A DNA stretch of 64,000 nt from the NCBI RefSeq assembly GCF_028554725.1, contig NC_071669.1, positions 25,581,001 to 25,645,000 of the forward strand. Reading direction: 5' to 3'. Position 1 is the first letter of the stretch, and every line of letters starts with the position of its first letter. Below are positions 33,457-42,895 of this stretch, in pieces. This DNA comes from Zeugodacus cucurbitae. Lineage: Eukaryota; Arthropoda; Insecta; Diptera; Tephritidae. The position numbers and the translations under genes are program-made. Below the pieces are notes generated by a model. It searched no databases. It worked only from the letters and a program-made list of their open reading frames with translations, and had not been told where the DNA came from.

Positions 33457-34762
33457 AAGGGTGATTTTTTAAGAGCTTGATAACTTTTTTAAAAAAAAAA
33501 ACGCATAAAATTTGCAAAATCTCATCGGTTCTTTATTTGAAACGTTAGATTGGTTCATGACATTTACTTTTTGAAGATAATTTCATTTAAATGTTGACCG
33601 CGGCTGCGTCTTAGGTGGTCCATTCGGAAAGTCCAATTTTGGGCAACTTTTTCGAGCATTTCGGCCGGAATAGCCCGAATTTCTTCGGAAATGTTGTCTT
33701 CCAAAGCTGGAATAGTTGCTGGCTTATTTCTGTAGACTTTAGACTTGACGTAGCCCCACAAAAAATAGTCTAAAGGCGTTAAATCGCATGATCTTGGTGG
33801 CCAACTTACGGGTCCATTTCTTGAGATGAATTGTTCTCCGAAGTTTTCCCTCAAAATGGCCATAGAATCGCGAGCTGTGTGGCATGTAGCGCCATCTTGT
33901 TGAAACCACATGTCAACCAAGTTCAGTTCTTCCATTTTTGGCAACAAAAAGTTTGTTAGCATCGAACGATAGCGATCGCCATTCACCGTAACGTTGCGTC
34001 CAACAGCATCTTTGAAAAAATACGGTCCAATGATTCCACCAGCGTACAAACCACACCAAACAGTGCATTTTTCGGGATGCATGGGCAGTTCTTGAACGGC
34101 TTCTGGTTGCTCTTCACCCCAAATGCGGCAATTTTGCTTATTTACGTAGCCATTCAACCAGAAATGAGCCTCATCGCTGAACAAAATTTGTCGATAAAAA
34201 AGCGGATTTTCTGCCAACTTTTCTAGGGCCCATTCACTGAAAATTCGACGTTGTGGCAGATCGTTCGGCTTCAGTTCTTGCACGAGCTGTATTTTATACG
34301 GTTTTACACCAAGATCTTTGCGTAAAATCTTCCATGTGGTCGAATAACACAAACCCAATTGCTGCGAACGGCGACGAATCGACATTTCACGGTCTTCAGC
34401 CACACTCTCAGAAACAGACGCAATATTCTCTTCTGTACGCACTGTACGCATTCGTGTGGTTGGTTTAATGTCCAATAAAGTAAACTGAGTGCGAAACTTG
34501 GTCACAATCGCATTAATTGTTTGCTCACTTGGTCGATTATGTAGACCATAAATCGGACGTAAAGCGCGAAACACATTTCGAACCGAACACTGATTTTGGT
34601 AATAAAATTCAATGATTTGCAAGCGTTGCTCGTTAGTAAGTCTATTCATGATGAAATGTCAAAGCATACTGAGCATCTTTCTCTTTGACACCATGTCTGA
34701 AATCCCACGTGATCTGTCAAATACTAATGCATGAAAATCCTAACCTCAAAAAAATCACCCGT
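33457..34762 (-). mobile_element. complete Tc1/mariner-superfamily element
   Basis: 1306 bp long. The left end AAGGGTGATTTTTTAAGAG and the right end (reverse complement) ACGGGTGATTTTTTTGAG are terminal inverted repeats, each bounded by TA (33455-33456 and 34763-34764). The transposase frame is uninterrupted and takes up most of the interior. Complete ends, target duplication and intact gene suggest a young, possibly active copy. It is the best candidate here for a currently functional DNA transposon. Confidence 0.92.
33564..34649 (-). CDS. Tc1/mariner transposase, intact, DD36D
   Basis: 361 residues from an ATG, near the usual 340-360 for the superfamily. The enzyme binds the terminal repeats and cuts and pastes the element into TA sites. 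The N-terminal half has two helix-turn-helix regions (about residues 5-55 and 88-110, the second MSIRRRSQQLGLCYSTTWKI). The catalytic domain has SDEAHFWLNG (Asp159), QQDGATCHTA (Asp252) and RSCDLTPLDYFLWG (Asp289). There are 92 residues between the first two Asp and 36 between the last two, so it is DD36D rather than the classical mariner DD34D or Tc1 DD34E. FLWGYVKSKVY and the WFQQDGATCHTA block are typical of a family widespread in insects. No stops or frameshifts. I do not assign a named family. Confidence 0.93.
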   Translation of the reverse strand: MNRLTNEQRLQIIEFYYQNQCSVRNVFRALRPIYGLHNRPSEQTINAIVTKFRTQFTLLDIKPTTRMRTVRTEENIASVSESVAEDREMSIRRRSQQLGLCYSTTWKILRKDLGVKPYKIQLVQELKPNDLPQRRIFSEWALEKLAENPLFYRQILFSDEAHFWLNGYVNKQNCRIWGEEQPEAVQELPMHPEKCTVWCGLYAGGIIGPYFFKDAVGRNVTVNGDRYRSMLTNFLLPKMEELNLVDMWFQQDGATCHTARDSMAILRENFGEQFISRNGPVSWPPRSCDLTPLDYFLWGYVKSKVYRNKPATIPALEDNISEEIRAIPAEMLEKVAQNWTFRMDHLRRSRGQHLNEIIFKK

Positions 34763-34764
34763 TA

Positions 34765-34899
34765 GTATATTCCTGTTATTTACATTAACTAAGCACGAGA
34801 CTTCTTAAATTTCTTCCATTTGATTCCGGTAATTTAAAATTAAGGTTATCTGTTCAAATGGTGTACCCACCCTTCAAAACATGGTTAAGTAATAATATG
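34765..34899. other. short noncoding spacer
   Basis: Nothing recognised between the mariner-type element and a DINE-1 fragment. Confidence 0.3.
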
Positions 34900-35095
34900 T
34901 TTAAGATACAAAAAACTTAGTAGGGAACGGGGCTATGCCAACTTTTCCGAAGAAATTTCATACAATTATCGTCGCTATGAAATTTTACTTATGGCTTAGT
35001 TACAGCAGCTTATAGCTTTTCGGTTAACGATATTTAGCTGTGGTATGGTGACTCAATCTGAGATATCCAATTTTTACTCAAGTACACCTGTTATT
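34900..35095 (+). mobile_element. decayed DINE-1-like family A fragment
   Basis: Carries TACAAAAAACTTAGTAGGGA, CGGGGCTATGCC, TTATGGCTTAGTTACAGCA and GAGATATCCAATTTTTACTC in the order of the family A 3' half. Both ends are missing. Confidence 0.6.
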
Positions 35096-36129
35096 GCCTT
35101 GTTCTTTGTGGTGCAGAGTTCTATTTCCACAGATGAAATTAGCTGTTGAGAATGTTCCTATTATGTCCATCATAATTAAAGGTATTTTATGATAAAGGGT
35201 CGAGGATCATTTCTATGAGTGTGTGGAAAAAGATTGTTCGACGTAAATATTTACTCATAAATTATGTAACTAGAGTGAGGAAACTGAAAACCTGTAGTCC
35301 TTACAGTTTGAGAGTTTTGGCTGACAAACAGCACTTACTTACTTAATTTACTTATTTTTGCAGGTTCACACTCACAATGAGGAGGATTTAAGGTATTGAG
35401 CTGGTTCGGTTTCACGTGATTAAGTTTGATTTGGCGGAGTTTGAAATTTTAATATTTTAAACTGAATATTCTCTGTCAATTTTCTAGCTTTCAGTAATTC
35501 GCACAGTAATTATGTTAAATTAAATGCATTCCGTTACTTTAAACTCGTTCGCAGCACACAAATAAATATAATATATGTCTGTACAGATAGAAGTAATAGT
35601 GACAGCTTTTCAGAAGCGTTGCATGAATTGCGTGCGCTTAATCACTGAATTTGCATTTATTTACTATACAAATCTGCTACAAATATTTACAATACTAGAG
35701 ACATACTTAAAGTGGCTTATCCAGTCAAGTAAATTTGATGCTTCGCGTATTTGGCGTTTGAACGACTTTAACCTCTTGCTGATAATTTTATTTATATTCC
35801 TGATTAAGTGCCTGCCGTTGCCACCGTGAAGGTAGACAATGAAATCTACTACGAGTACAACAACATTGTCAAGAATAATAAGATGCAGAAGACATGAAGG
35901 AATGGTGAATAATGTGTCTGTGTGTCGCTAATACTTCCATTCTTAAGGTTGTTTTAGGTTGCTCTTTAGTGAATTTTATAGTCATGAGAACACTTATATC
36001 AACTCCTACTAACTTACTAAATACATTCATTAGTGTACTATAAAAGGGTGAAATGTGTGCACATACATATATAATACGAGTATTTTAAATTGATTTGGAT
36101 ATTTTAATCAAAGAGATATTTTCTCTATA
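35096..36129. other. intergenic DNA with one exon-like patch
   Basis: No complete gene. 35817-35898 has a short frame with host-like codon use reading PAVATVKVDNEIYYEYNNIV and ending KT-stop. It has an in-frame stop just upstream and no clear acceptor. It may be an exon relic or chance. Confidence 0.3.
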
Positions 36130-36400
36130 ATAAGCAAGTGTCAAATGAAAATGGGTATGCCCTACAGTAACATCTGCCGCGGCTGCGAACTATTAGGGAA
36201 CAAGGAAACAATTTTCCACTTTCTCTGTGAATGCCCAGCCTTATCGCAGATACGACACAGAACACTTGGAATCCATCAGGCATCAAATCTTAAATGGATG
36301 CCTACAAAAAGCATATCGAACAAAATGGCACAGCTAGTGCTAATTGTGCCCGAAATAAAACAGGGCTGCACTCCTACCCATCTACCTACCTATAATAAGT
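36130..36400 (+). pseudogene. LINE zinc-knuckle fragment
   Basis: The frame at 36145 reads MGMPYSNICRGCELLGNKET, followed by FHFLCECPALSQIRHRTLG. This is a complete C-x2-C-x12-H-x3-C-x-C-PAL knuckle from the C-terminus of an I/R1/Loa-type LINE ORF2. It is the best-preserved of the six knuckle relics in this window. No RT or RNase H is attached, so it is a fragment. Confidence 0.65.
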
Positions 36401-36554
36401 GTGATTTCTATATCTTTCCCAAACTGAGACCCATTTGTTGGAATGTTAAAAAACATTTCGTTTGTTTACGTTGTGTCTCTCAAAATCAAAAATATAAGTA
36501 CATACTGCGCGTCATCAGGTTAGCCTCCTCGCAAGCATGCTGAGTTGATAACAA

Positions 36555-37050
36555 ATATAATATTATATCCGAATCTACTAGAGCGCACCATTCATTCCGG
36601 CTTCTTGCTATTTGGCGCCATTTGGAAATTCCAAGTGCAGCCAGGTCACTTACCACCTAGTCTTTCCAACGGATTGGAGTCCTTACTCTTAATCTACTTC
36701 CACCAGCGGGTAGCGCTTTCGTCCCTTCGAACAACATAACTCGTTGCCAATGTTCAAAGGACTATAAATCTTTCGCAAAATCTTTTTATCGAAAACTCCT
36801 AGTGTCGTCACATCGGATGTTGACATCGACCTGCACCATAAAGCAGGACGGGAATGACAAGGGACTTGTAGAGTTTGGTTTTGGTTCGTCGAGAGAGGAC
36901 TTCACTATTCAATTGCCTACTCAGTCCAAAGTAGCAACTGTTGGCAAAAGTGGTTCTGCGTTGGATTTTGATTTTTTGGCTGGCATTGTTATTGGTGTTG
37001 TTGATGCTGCTTCCAAGATAGACGAAATTATCTACATACCTTTTTTCTAA
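36555..37050 (-). pseudogene. RTE 3' end fragment, diverged
   Basis: On the minus strand it matches the RTE C-terminal coding part. Its pieces correspond to CCATTTGGAAATTCCAAGTG, CCAGCGGGTA, GTTGCCAATGTTC and GGACGGGAATGACAAGG in other copies, then RRITLANRCYFGLSRQL-type sequence near 36900. About 90 bp are missing near 36735 and the frame is broken. Inactive. Confidence 0.7.
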
Positions 37051-37103
37051 TATACTTAACTTTAAGCATTTCCCAAAGCAGGCCCATTTGTTGGAATGTT
37101 AAA

Positions 37104-37320
37104 ACAAGAAAGGAAGAGTTAAGTTCGGGTGTAACTGTACATTTAACACTTTCGAAATTTATTTATTTATAAGGCATAAAGCCCACCGTATTTTTGAAAA
37201 ACTTTAATTCGTATATGGAAGCTGCGGGAACCGATTTTAACCATTTTTGGTACAGAGACACACTATTAGAAGAAAAAGATTCCCTCTGAATTGCATTAAA
37301 ATATATGAGGGATTTACCGA
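37104..37320 (+). mobile_element. DINE-1-like subfamily A2, 5' fragment
   Basis: AACAAGAAAGGAAGAGTTAAG, GTTCGGGTGTAACTG and ATTTAACACTTTCGAAATTT are followed by a block (ACCATTTTTGGTACAGAG, GATTCCCTCTGAATT, ATTTTCGGTAAAA). That block is also in the copy at 42896 but not in the A1 copies, and it defines the subfamily. Confidence 0.65.
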
Positions 37321-38394
37321 TATTTTCGGTAAAAAACTGCTCTTACTCCATTTTCCATCGGTAATATCAGGATGTCAAAAAAATAATATGTAGACTGTAG
37401 CATGTATGTATGACTGTAGTAGCAAATTAATTTCTTTTATATTATATATTGCTTTTAAATATTTTTTTTTACTTTATTAAAATTAAATCGTTTGTTAGTA
37501 TTTAATTTTAAAAATAAAAATATTTTTTAGAAAGCAAAAAATGCTAAAAAATGAAATTGTAGAAGCGCGACTACTTATAAATAAATCATTTAGTTTTTTG
37601 GCTCATGTCGCCCGTTCACTGTTTAACTCCTCTTCAAAAGTGAGAGCTTACATTATACCCTTAACTAGACCTTTAATTTTATACTCGTGGAAAATTAATA
37701 TGAACACAATTGTCAACCCAAAAAGGTTCATTCTATTAAAATTACCATCGACCAGTGCGGATATTGATTGAACGTGTTCCAAAGCTCCATGTGATTAATT
37801 GTTAACATTCATGCTCGTATGTATATATAGAATAAATACATATATATTTTTATATGGGTATGTACGATTGTGGTGAGTGCCAGTCACATCGATCAATAAA
37901 GTCAATTAGAGTTGCGTTATTAAGCTGTAATATTTAGTTGTATACAAGTGCACAATATGCTAGGTATTACTCTATAGGCTAACTTGATATATAAGATAAA
38001 TATGAGATCATCAATTCTGAAAATATATTTATAGATAACAGTTCATACTCATATATACTATTATTTTTGGACATGTCTTATATACAGCGAAGTTAACAAT
38101 ATATAGATGGAGGTACATACATACGTGTACTTGGGTATTTTATTTAACAGTAAATTTTGATTTTAGTTTTAGATCAAATATTGTTACATTTACATTTTAT
38201 TTTCTCACTAAATATACATATCAGTATTTCACTATGATACCTTAGTAGAAGGTGACAAGGCTTCAACGTTTGCATTCAGGGTCTACAACTGAGTCTTCGA
38301 GATTATTTTATTGGTATGCTTCGTTCAACTGCATATTTTCGACCGACGAGAATTTGGTGATCAACCTGCTCAAAGCATTCTTTATTAAAAAAGA
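37321..38394. other. AT-rich noncoding DNA
   Basis: An open frame at 37541-37771 has no recognisable domain. TATATA/CATA simple sequence is at 37820-37860. Confidence 0.35.
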
Positions 38395-38760
38395 ATAAAT
38401 CTAGAGATTTTTAACAAAAATTCACTTTTTTGGTAAAATTTAAGCCATGTATTGGTTCGAAAAAAATTATTGTGATAAGGATACAAAAAAATCATTCTTT
38501 CATTAACTAGATAATGTTATTCTAACGATGTGTGCAAAATTTGAACAATATCTGTTAATAACCCTTCGAGAAATCATATCCACCGACTTAAAATTTTAAG
38601 TTTTGAAATAAACGCGTTTAAAAATTTACATTCACACTAAATTGGCCTGATGGGCGGAACTTCCAAAGGGTATACCTCATAGAATAATACAGAGATTGAT
38701 TTAATATTTTGTATAATACTTTAATCATATTGTTCTATTAAATTAGAATTCATATTCTGA
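38395..38760 (+). repeat. dispersed noncoding repeat, family D
   Basis: Shares, in order, GTATTGGTTCGAAAAAAAT, GATAATGTTATTC, GCAAAATTTGAACA, GAGAAATCATATCCACCGAC and TTGGCCTGATGGGCGGAAC with the copies at 45640-45990 and 51080-51330. No TIR or frame found. Confidence 0.65.
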
Positions 38761-39140
38761 AATTTTCAAACCGACCTAAACCCTTAAGAAATGTCATGTT
38801 TATAGTCATAGCAACCGTTACGTCTGTTAAATAACCAAAAAACAAAAACAACGTCGGTAGCCGTGAACCATAGTACAAATTATGACAATAGAAACACTGT
38901 GGCATCAAGTTCACCTGTTTAGTTCTATTTTCTTTTGTGCAAACGACCATTAACGAAAATAATCATCGTAGTATCTCAAATTCTATATTTACACAATTGT
39001 TTTTATTTCACCTTCTATTATTTCCGTATATTTCTTTTACTCGAAATAAGTGGTTGAATTTGCTATTTATTTATGAAATAGGTTAAGGTGAAAGTAAAAA
39101 AATGCTTCAAAGTTTTATAATTTTTTAACTAATTAGAATA
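38761..39140. other. noncoding DNA
   Basis: Nothing recognised up to the RTE tail. Confidence 0.3.
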
Positions 39141-39165
39141 TGTATGTGATTGGCGTTGCAACCGT

Positions 39166-40314
39166 TTAGCCGGTTATAGCCGAATCGACGATAGTACGCC
39201 ACCTGTCTCTCTCCTTCGCAGTTCGGCGCCAGTTGGAGATCCCAAGTGTAACCAGGTCGCTCTCCACCTGGTCCCTCCAACGGAGTGGAGGCCTTCCCCT
39301 TCCTCGGCTTCCTCCGGCGGGTACTGCATCGAACACTTTCAGGGCTGGAGTGTTTTCGTCCATTCGGACAACATGACCTAGCCAGCGTAGCCGCTGTCTT
39401 TTTATTCGCTGAACTATGTCAATGTCGTCGTATAACTCGTACAGCTCATCGTTCCATCGTCTGCGGTATTCGCCGTTGCCAATGTTCTGAGGACCATAAA
39501 TCTTGCGCAAAATTTTCCTCTCGAAAACTCCTAGTGTCGTCTCATCTGATGTTGACATCGTCCAAGCTTCTGCACCGTAAAGCAGGACGGGAATGATAAG
39601 CGACTTGTAGAGCTTGATTTTGGTTCGTCGAGAGAGGACTTTACTGTTCAATTGCCTACTCAGTCCAAAGTAGCACCTGTTGGCAAGAGTTATTCTGCGC
39701 TGGATTTCGAGGCTGACATTGTTCGTGTTGTTGATGCTGGTTCCCAGGTATACGAAATTATCTACGACCTCGAAGTTATGACTGTCAACAGTGACGTGGG
39801 AGCCAAGACGCGAATGCGCCGACTGTTTGTTTGATGACAGGAGATATTTCGTCTTGTCCTCATTCACCTCCAGACCCATTCGCTTCGCCTCCTTATCCAT
39901 GCGGGAAAAAGCAGAACAAACGGCGCGGTTGTTGCTTCCGATGATATCAATATCATCGGCGTACGCCAGGAGCTGTACACTCTTGTAGAAGATTGTACCT
40001 TCTCGGTTTAGCTCTGCAGCTCTTATAATTTTTTCCAGCATCAGGTTAAAGAAGTCGCATGATAGTGAGTCACCTTGTCTGAAACCTCGTTTGGTATCGA
40101 ACGGCTCGGAGAGGTCCTTCCCAATCATGACGGAGCTTTTGGTGTTGCTCAACGTCAATTTACACAGCCGTATTAGTTTTGCGGGGATACCAAATTCAGA
40201 CATCGCGGCGTAAAGGCAACTCCTTTTCGTGCTGTCGAAAGCAGCTTTAAAATCGACAAAAAGGTGGTGTGTGTCGATCCTCTTTTCTCGGGTCTTTTCC
40301 AAGATTTGGCGCAT
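39166..40314 (-). CDS. RTE reverse transcriptase, C-terminal 382 residues (copy 2)
   Basis: An uninterrupted frame. FVDFKAAFD (residues 19-27) holds the first catalytic Asp. RGFRQGDSLS (76-85) is the template-gripping block and YADDIDIIG (118-126) holds the catalytic Asp pair. The tail RRRWNDELYELYDDIDIVQ, RLRWLGHVVRMDE and GRGRPPLRWRDQVESDL is shared by all copies here and is characteristic of the RTE group. The first Met is internal, since in copy 4 the same protein continues upstream without a break. In this copy a 2-nt deletion at about 40390 puts it out of frame with the endonuclease. It could only be made by frameshifting or from an internal start. Confidence 0.9.
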   Translation of the reverse strand: MRQILEKTREKRIDTHHLFVDFKAAFDSTKRSCLYAAMSEFGIPAKLIRLCKLTLSNTKSSVMIGKDLSEPFDTKRGFRQGDSLSCDFFNLMLEKIIRAAELNREGTIFYKSVQLLAYADDIDIIGSNNRAVCSAFSRMDKEAKRMGLEVNEDKTKYLLSSNKQSAHSRLGSHVTVDSHNFEVVDNFVYLGTSINNTNNVSLEIQRRITLANRCYFGLSRQLNSKVLSRRTKIKLYKSLIIPVLLYGAEAWTMSTSDETTLGVFERKILRKIYGPQNIGNGEYRRRWNDELYELYDDIDIVQRIKRQRLRWLGHVVRMDENTPALKVFDAVPAGGSRGRGRPPLRWRDQVESDLVTLGISNWRRTAKERDRWRTIVDSAITG

Positions 40315-40348
40315 GGTGAATATCTGGTCAGTTGTCGATTTTCCAGGT

Positions 40349-42115
40349 CTAAAGCCACACTGATAAGGTCCAATCAGTTTGTTGACGGTGGTTTAGTCTT
40401 TCACACAATACGCTCGATAGAACCTTGTATGCGATATTTAGGAGGCTGATCCCACGGTAATTGGCGCAGATTGTGGGATCTCCCTTTTTATGGATTGGCC
40501 AGAGCACACTGAGATTCCAATCGTCAGGCATGCTTTCTTCCGACCATATTCTGCAAAGAAGCTGATGCATGCACCTTATCAGTTCTTCGCCGCCGTATTT
40601 GAATAGTTCTGCCGGTAATCTATCGGCCCCCGCTGCTTTGTTGTTCTTCAAGCGGGTAATTGCTATTCGAATTTCTTCATGGTCGGGTAATGGAACATCT
40701 GTTCCATCGTCATCGATTGGGGGATCGGGTTCGCCATCTCCTGGTGTTGTACTCTCACTGCCATTCAGCAGGTCGGAGAAGTGTTCCCTCCATAATCCCA
40801 GTATGCCCTGGACATCGGTTACCAGATTACCACCTTGGTCTCTACATGAGGATGCTCCGGTCTTGAAACCTTCGTTAAGTCGCTTCATTTTTTCATAAAA
40901 TTTTCGAGCATTCCCTCTGTCTGCCAGCTTCTCAAGCTCTTCGTACTCACGCATTTCGGCCTCTTTCTTTTTTTGTCTGCAAATGCGTCTCGCTTCCCTC
41001 TTCAGCTCTCGGTATCTATCCCATCCCGCACGTGTTGTGGTCGTTTGCAATGTTGCGAGGTAGGCAGTCTGTTTTCTCTCCGCTGCGAGACGGCACTCCT
41101 CATCGTAGCAGCTTGTTTTTTGTCGTTGCCGAAAACCAATTGTTTCGGCTGCAGCGGTACGCAGTGAGTTTGAGATGCCGTTCCACAGTTCCCTTATACC
41201 GAGATGCTGATGAGTGCTCTCAGAGAGCAGGAGTGCAAGTCGAGTAGAGTATTTCGTGGCTGTCTGTTGCGATTTCAGCTTTTCGACGTCGAACCTTCCT
41301 TGTGTTTGTTGACGGGCATTCTTTGCTGCACAGAGGCGGGTGCGTATCTTCGCTGCGACCAGATAATGGTCCGAGTCTATATTTGGTCCTCGGAGCGTAC
41401 GCACGTCTAAAACACAGGAGACATGTCTTCCGTCTATCACAACGTGATCGATTTGGTTCCGCGTGTTTCGATCAGGAGACAGCCAAGTAGCTTGATGTAT
41501 TTTCTTATGCTGGAATCTGGTACTACAGACGACCATATTTCGGGCCCCAGCGAAGTCGATCAGCCTCAGGCCGTTTGGCGATCTTTCGTCATGGAGGCTG
41601 AATTTTCCGACTGTTGTGCCAAAGACACCTTCTTTACCCACCCTGGCGTTAAAATCACCAAGCACGACTTTTACATCGTGGCGGGGGCAGCGCTCATAGG
41701 TGCGTTCTAGGCGCTCATAGAAAGCATCTTTGGTCACATCGTCCTTCTCTTCCGTTGGGGCGTGGGCGCAAAACAGCGATATGTTGAAGAACCTCGCTTT
41801 GATGCGGATTGTGGCTAGACGTTCATCCACCGGGTGAATGCCAGGACTCTCTCCCACCACAAATCCAACACCAAATTTGCGCTCCTTTATATGGCCGCTG
41901 TAGTAGATGTCACAAAGACGCACCTTCTTCCGTCCTTGTCCCGTCCATCGCACTTCTTGGATGGCGGTGATGTCAGCCTTGATTCGTATGAGGACATCAA
42001 CCAGCTGGGCAGAGGCACCTTCCCAATTAAGGGTCCGGACATTCCAGGTGCATGCCCTTATATCATTATCCTTAAAACGTTTGCAGGGGTCGTCATCAAA
42101 AAGGGGGTGTCTCAT
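40349..42115 (-). CDS. RTE endonuclease and N-terminal RT, 588 residues (copy 2)
   Basis: Starts at the ATG at 42115, about 20 nt after the element's first base. The APE-type endonuclease, which nicks target DNA to prime reverse transcription, shows TWNVRT (Asn25), IQEVRW (Glu54), HAP (118-120), GDFNARVG (153-160) and SDH (248-250), the full set of catalytic residues. A few residues present in copy 1 (after VVGE) are lost, giving GESPGIHPVDE. An Arg/Lys/Glu-rich linker (about 375-440) leads into RT blocks WPIHKKGD and NYRGISLLN near 540-570. After CERL the 2-nt deletion sends the frame to a stop at 40349. The expected single protein would be roughly 970 residues. Confidence 0.9.
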   Translation of the reverse strand: MRHPLFDDDPCKRFKDNDIRACTWNVRTLNWEGASAQLVDVLIRIKADITAIQEVRWTGQGRKKVRLCDIYYSGHIKERKFGVGFVVGESPGIHPVDERLATIRIKARFFNISLFCAHAPTEEKDDVTKDAFYERLERTYERCPRHDVKVVLGDFNARVGKEGVFGTTVGKFSLHDERSPNGLRLIDFAGARNMVVCSTRFQHKKIHQATWLSPDRNTRNQIDHVVIDGRHVSCVLDVRTLRGPNIDSDHYLVAAKIRTRLCAAKNARQQTQGRFDVEKLKSQQTATKYSTRLALLLSESTHQHLGIRELWNGISNSLRTAAAETIGFRQRQKTSCYDEECRLAAERKQTAYLATLQTTTTRAGWDRYRELKREARRICRQKKKEAEMREYEELEKLADRGNARKFYEKMKRLNEGFKTGASSCRDQGGNLVTDVQGILGLWREHFSDLLNGSESTTPGDGEPDPPIDDDGTDVPLPDHEEIRIAITRLKNNKAAGADRLPAELFKYGGEELIRCMHQLLCRIWSEESMPDDWNLSVLWPIHKKGDPTICANYRGISLLNIAYKVLSSVLCERLNHRQQTDWTLSVWL

Positions 42116-42159
42116 CCGAGGCTTTCGTAGATTTTTAGAGTATATGCATTTTAAAAATA

Positions 42160-42357
42160 TAAAATGGGAAATCGAGTCATAACTTCATCTATCTCCCATA
42201 TACTTAATATTAGGGTTTTCAAACTTTTAATGGATATATGGTATATATGACGAATATGTGAGACAAATTGTTTTTTTATATTAATAAAATTAAATAAAAA
42301 AATTGCGAGGGTATAAAATGTTCGGTGACACCCGAACTTAGCCCTTCCTTACTTGTT
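42160..42357 (-). mobile_element. DINE-1-like family A 5' fragment
   Basis: On the minus strand: ACAAGTAAGGAAGGGC, GTTCGGGTGTCACCGAAC, TTATACCCTCGCAATT, then GAAAACCCTAATATTAAGTA. This is the variant also seen at 54420-54565. The remainder was lost; the RTE copy 2 begins directly beside it. Confidence 0.7.
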
Positions 42358-42895
42358 GTATCTGAAAACAGCGCAAAAACATCAAAGCAGAAAATTGTTG
42401 TAAGAGATTTCAGTTTTCAATAATTTTAGGTAAATTTGGGTTATTTTTTTAGTTTTATTGTATAAAAATGAGTTCATGGCAACTCCGTTGGTTAATAAAC
42501 TTAGAACAAAACTATATATAAGTAAATGGCAAAGAACTTACGTGTTCTTTCAAAACAGCTGTGTTCACAGACACCACATAAGTCAACACAAAAAACTGTT
42601 TTGTAGTATTTCATCATTCCTATTTTGCACATCTATTTATCTATGTCCAAATACCGTTATTGTTTTATCTTATTGTATAACTAAATATCGGGTTTTGCCG
42701 GTTTTATTGTTCCACGGAGCACCAAACCCTAACAAATATTTGTTTATATAAATAACTGTCAAATTTTTAAGTTCGTTATGAAATCGTAATGGATGGAACT
42801 GCCAGTATCGTGTACAACTCAATGATCCTCATATGTTTGTTGGATAAATATTATATTATATGCCTTTATCTGACCTATATGACTGTATCTGAAAA
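42358..42895. other. noncoding DNA
   Basis: No gene or repeat recognised between two DINE-1 pieces. The open frame at 42458-42751 has no recognisable features. Confidence 0.35.

Larger units (their letters stand above)
39141..42136 (-). mobile_element. RTE-clade retrotransposon, full length (copy 2)
   Basis: Runs on the minus strand from AAAAATCTACGAAAGC at 42136 to a CACATACATA tail at about 39141. It has the very short UTRs and simple-repeat tail typical of RTE elements. The endonuclease is complete in sequence except for a small in-frame deletion. The only break is the 2-nt deletion that separates the two reading frames. Copy 1 is the same element in the other orientation 7 kb away. Confidence 0.92.

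Noticed and set aside
39285..41710. Many plus-strand open frames across RTE copy 2 (also minus-strand ones across copy 1)
   Set aside because: Mirror-image frames repeated at every RTE copy; the sense strand has endonuclease and RT motifs.
39100..42165. Target-site duplications for the two long RTE copies
   Set aside because: Only 4-6 matching bases with mismatches at both; not enough to claim.
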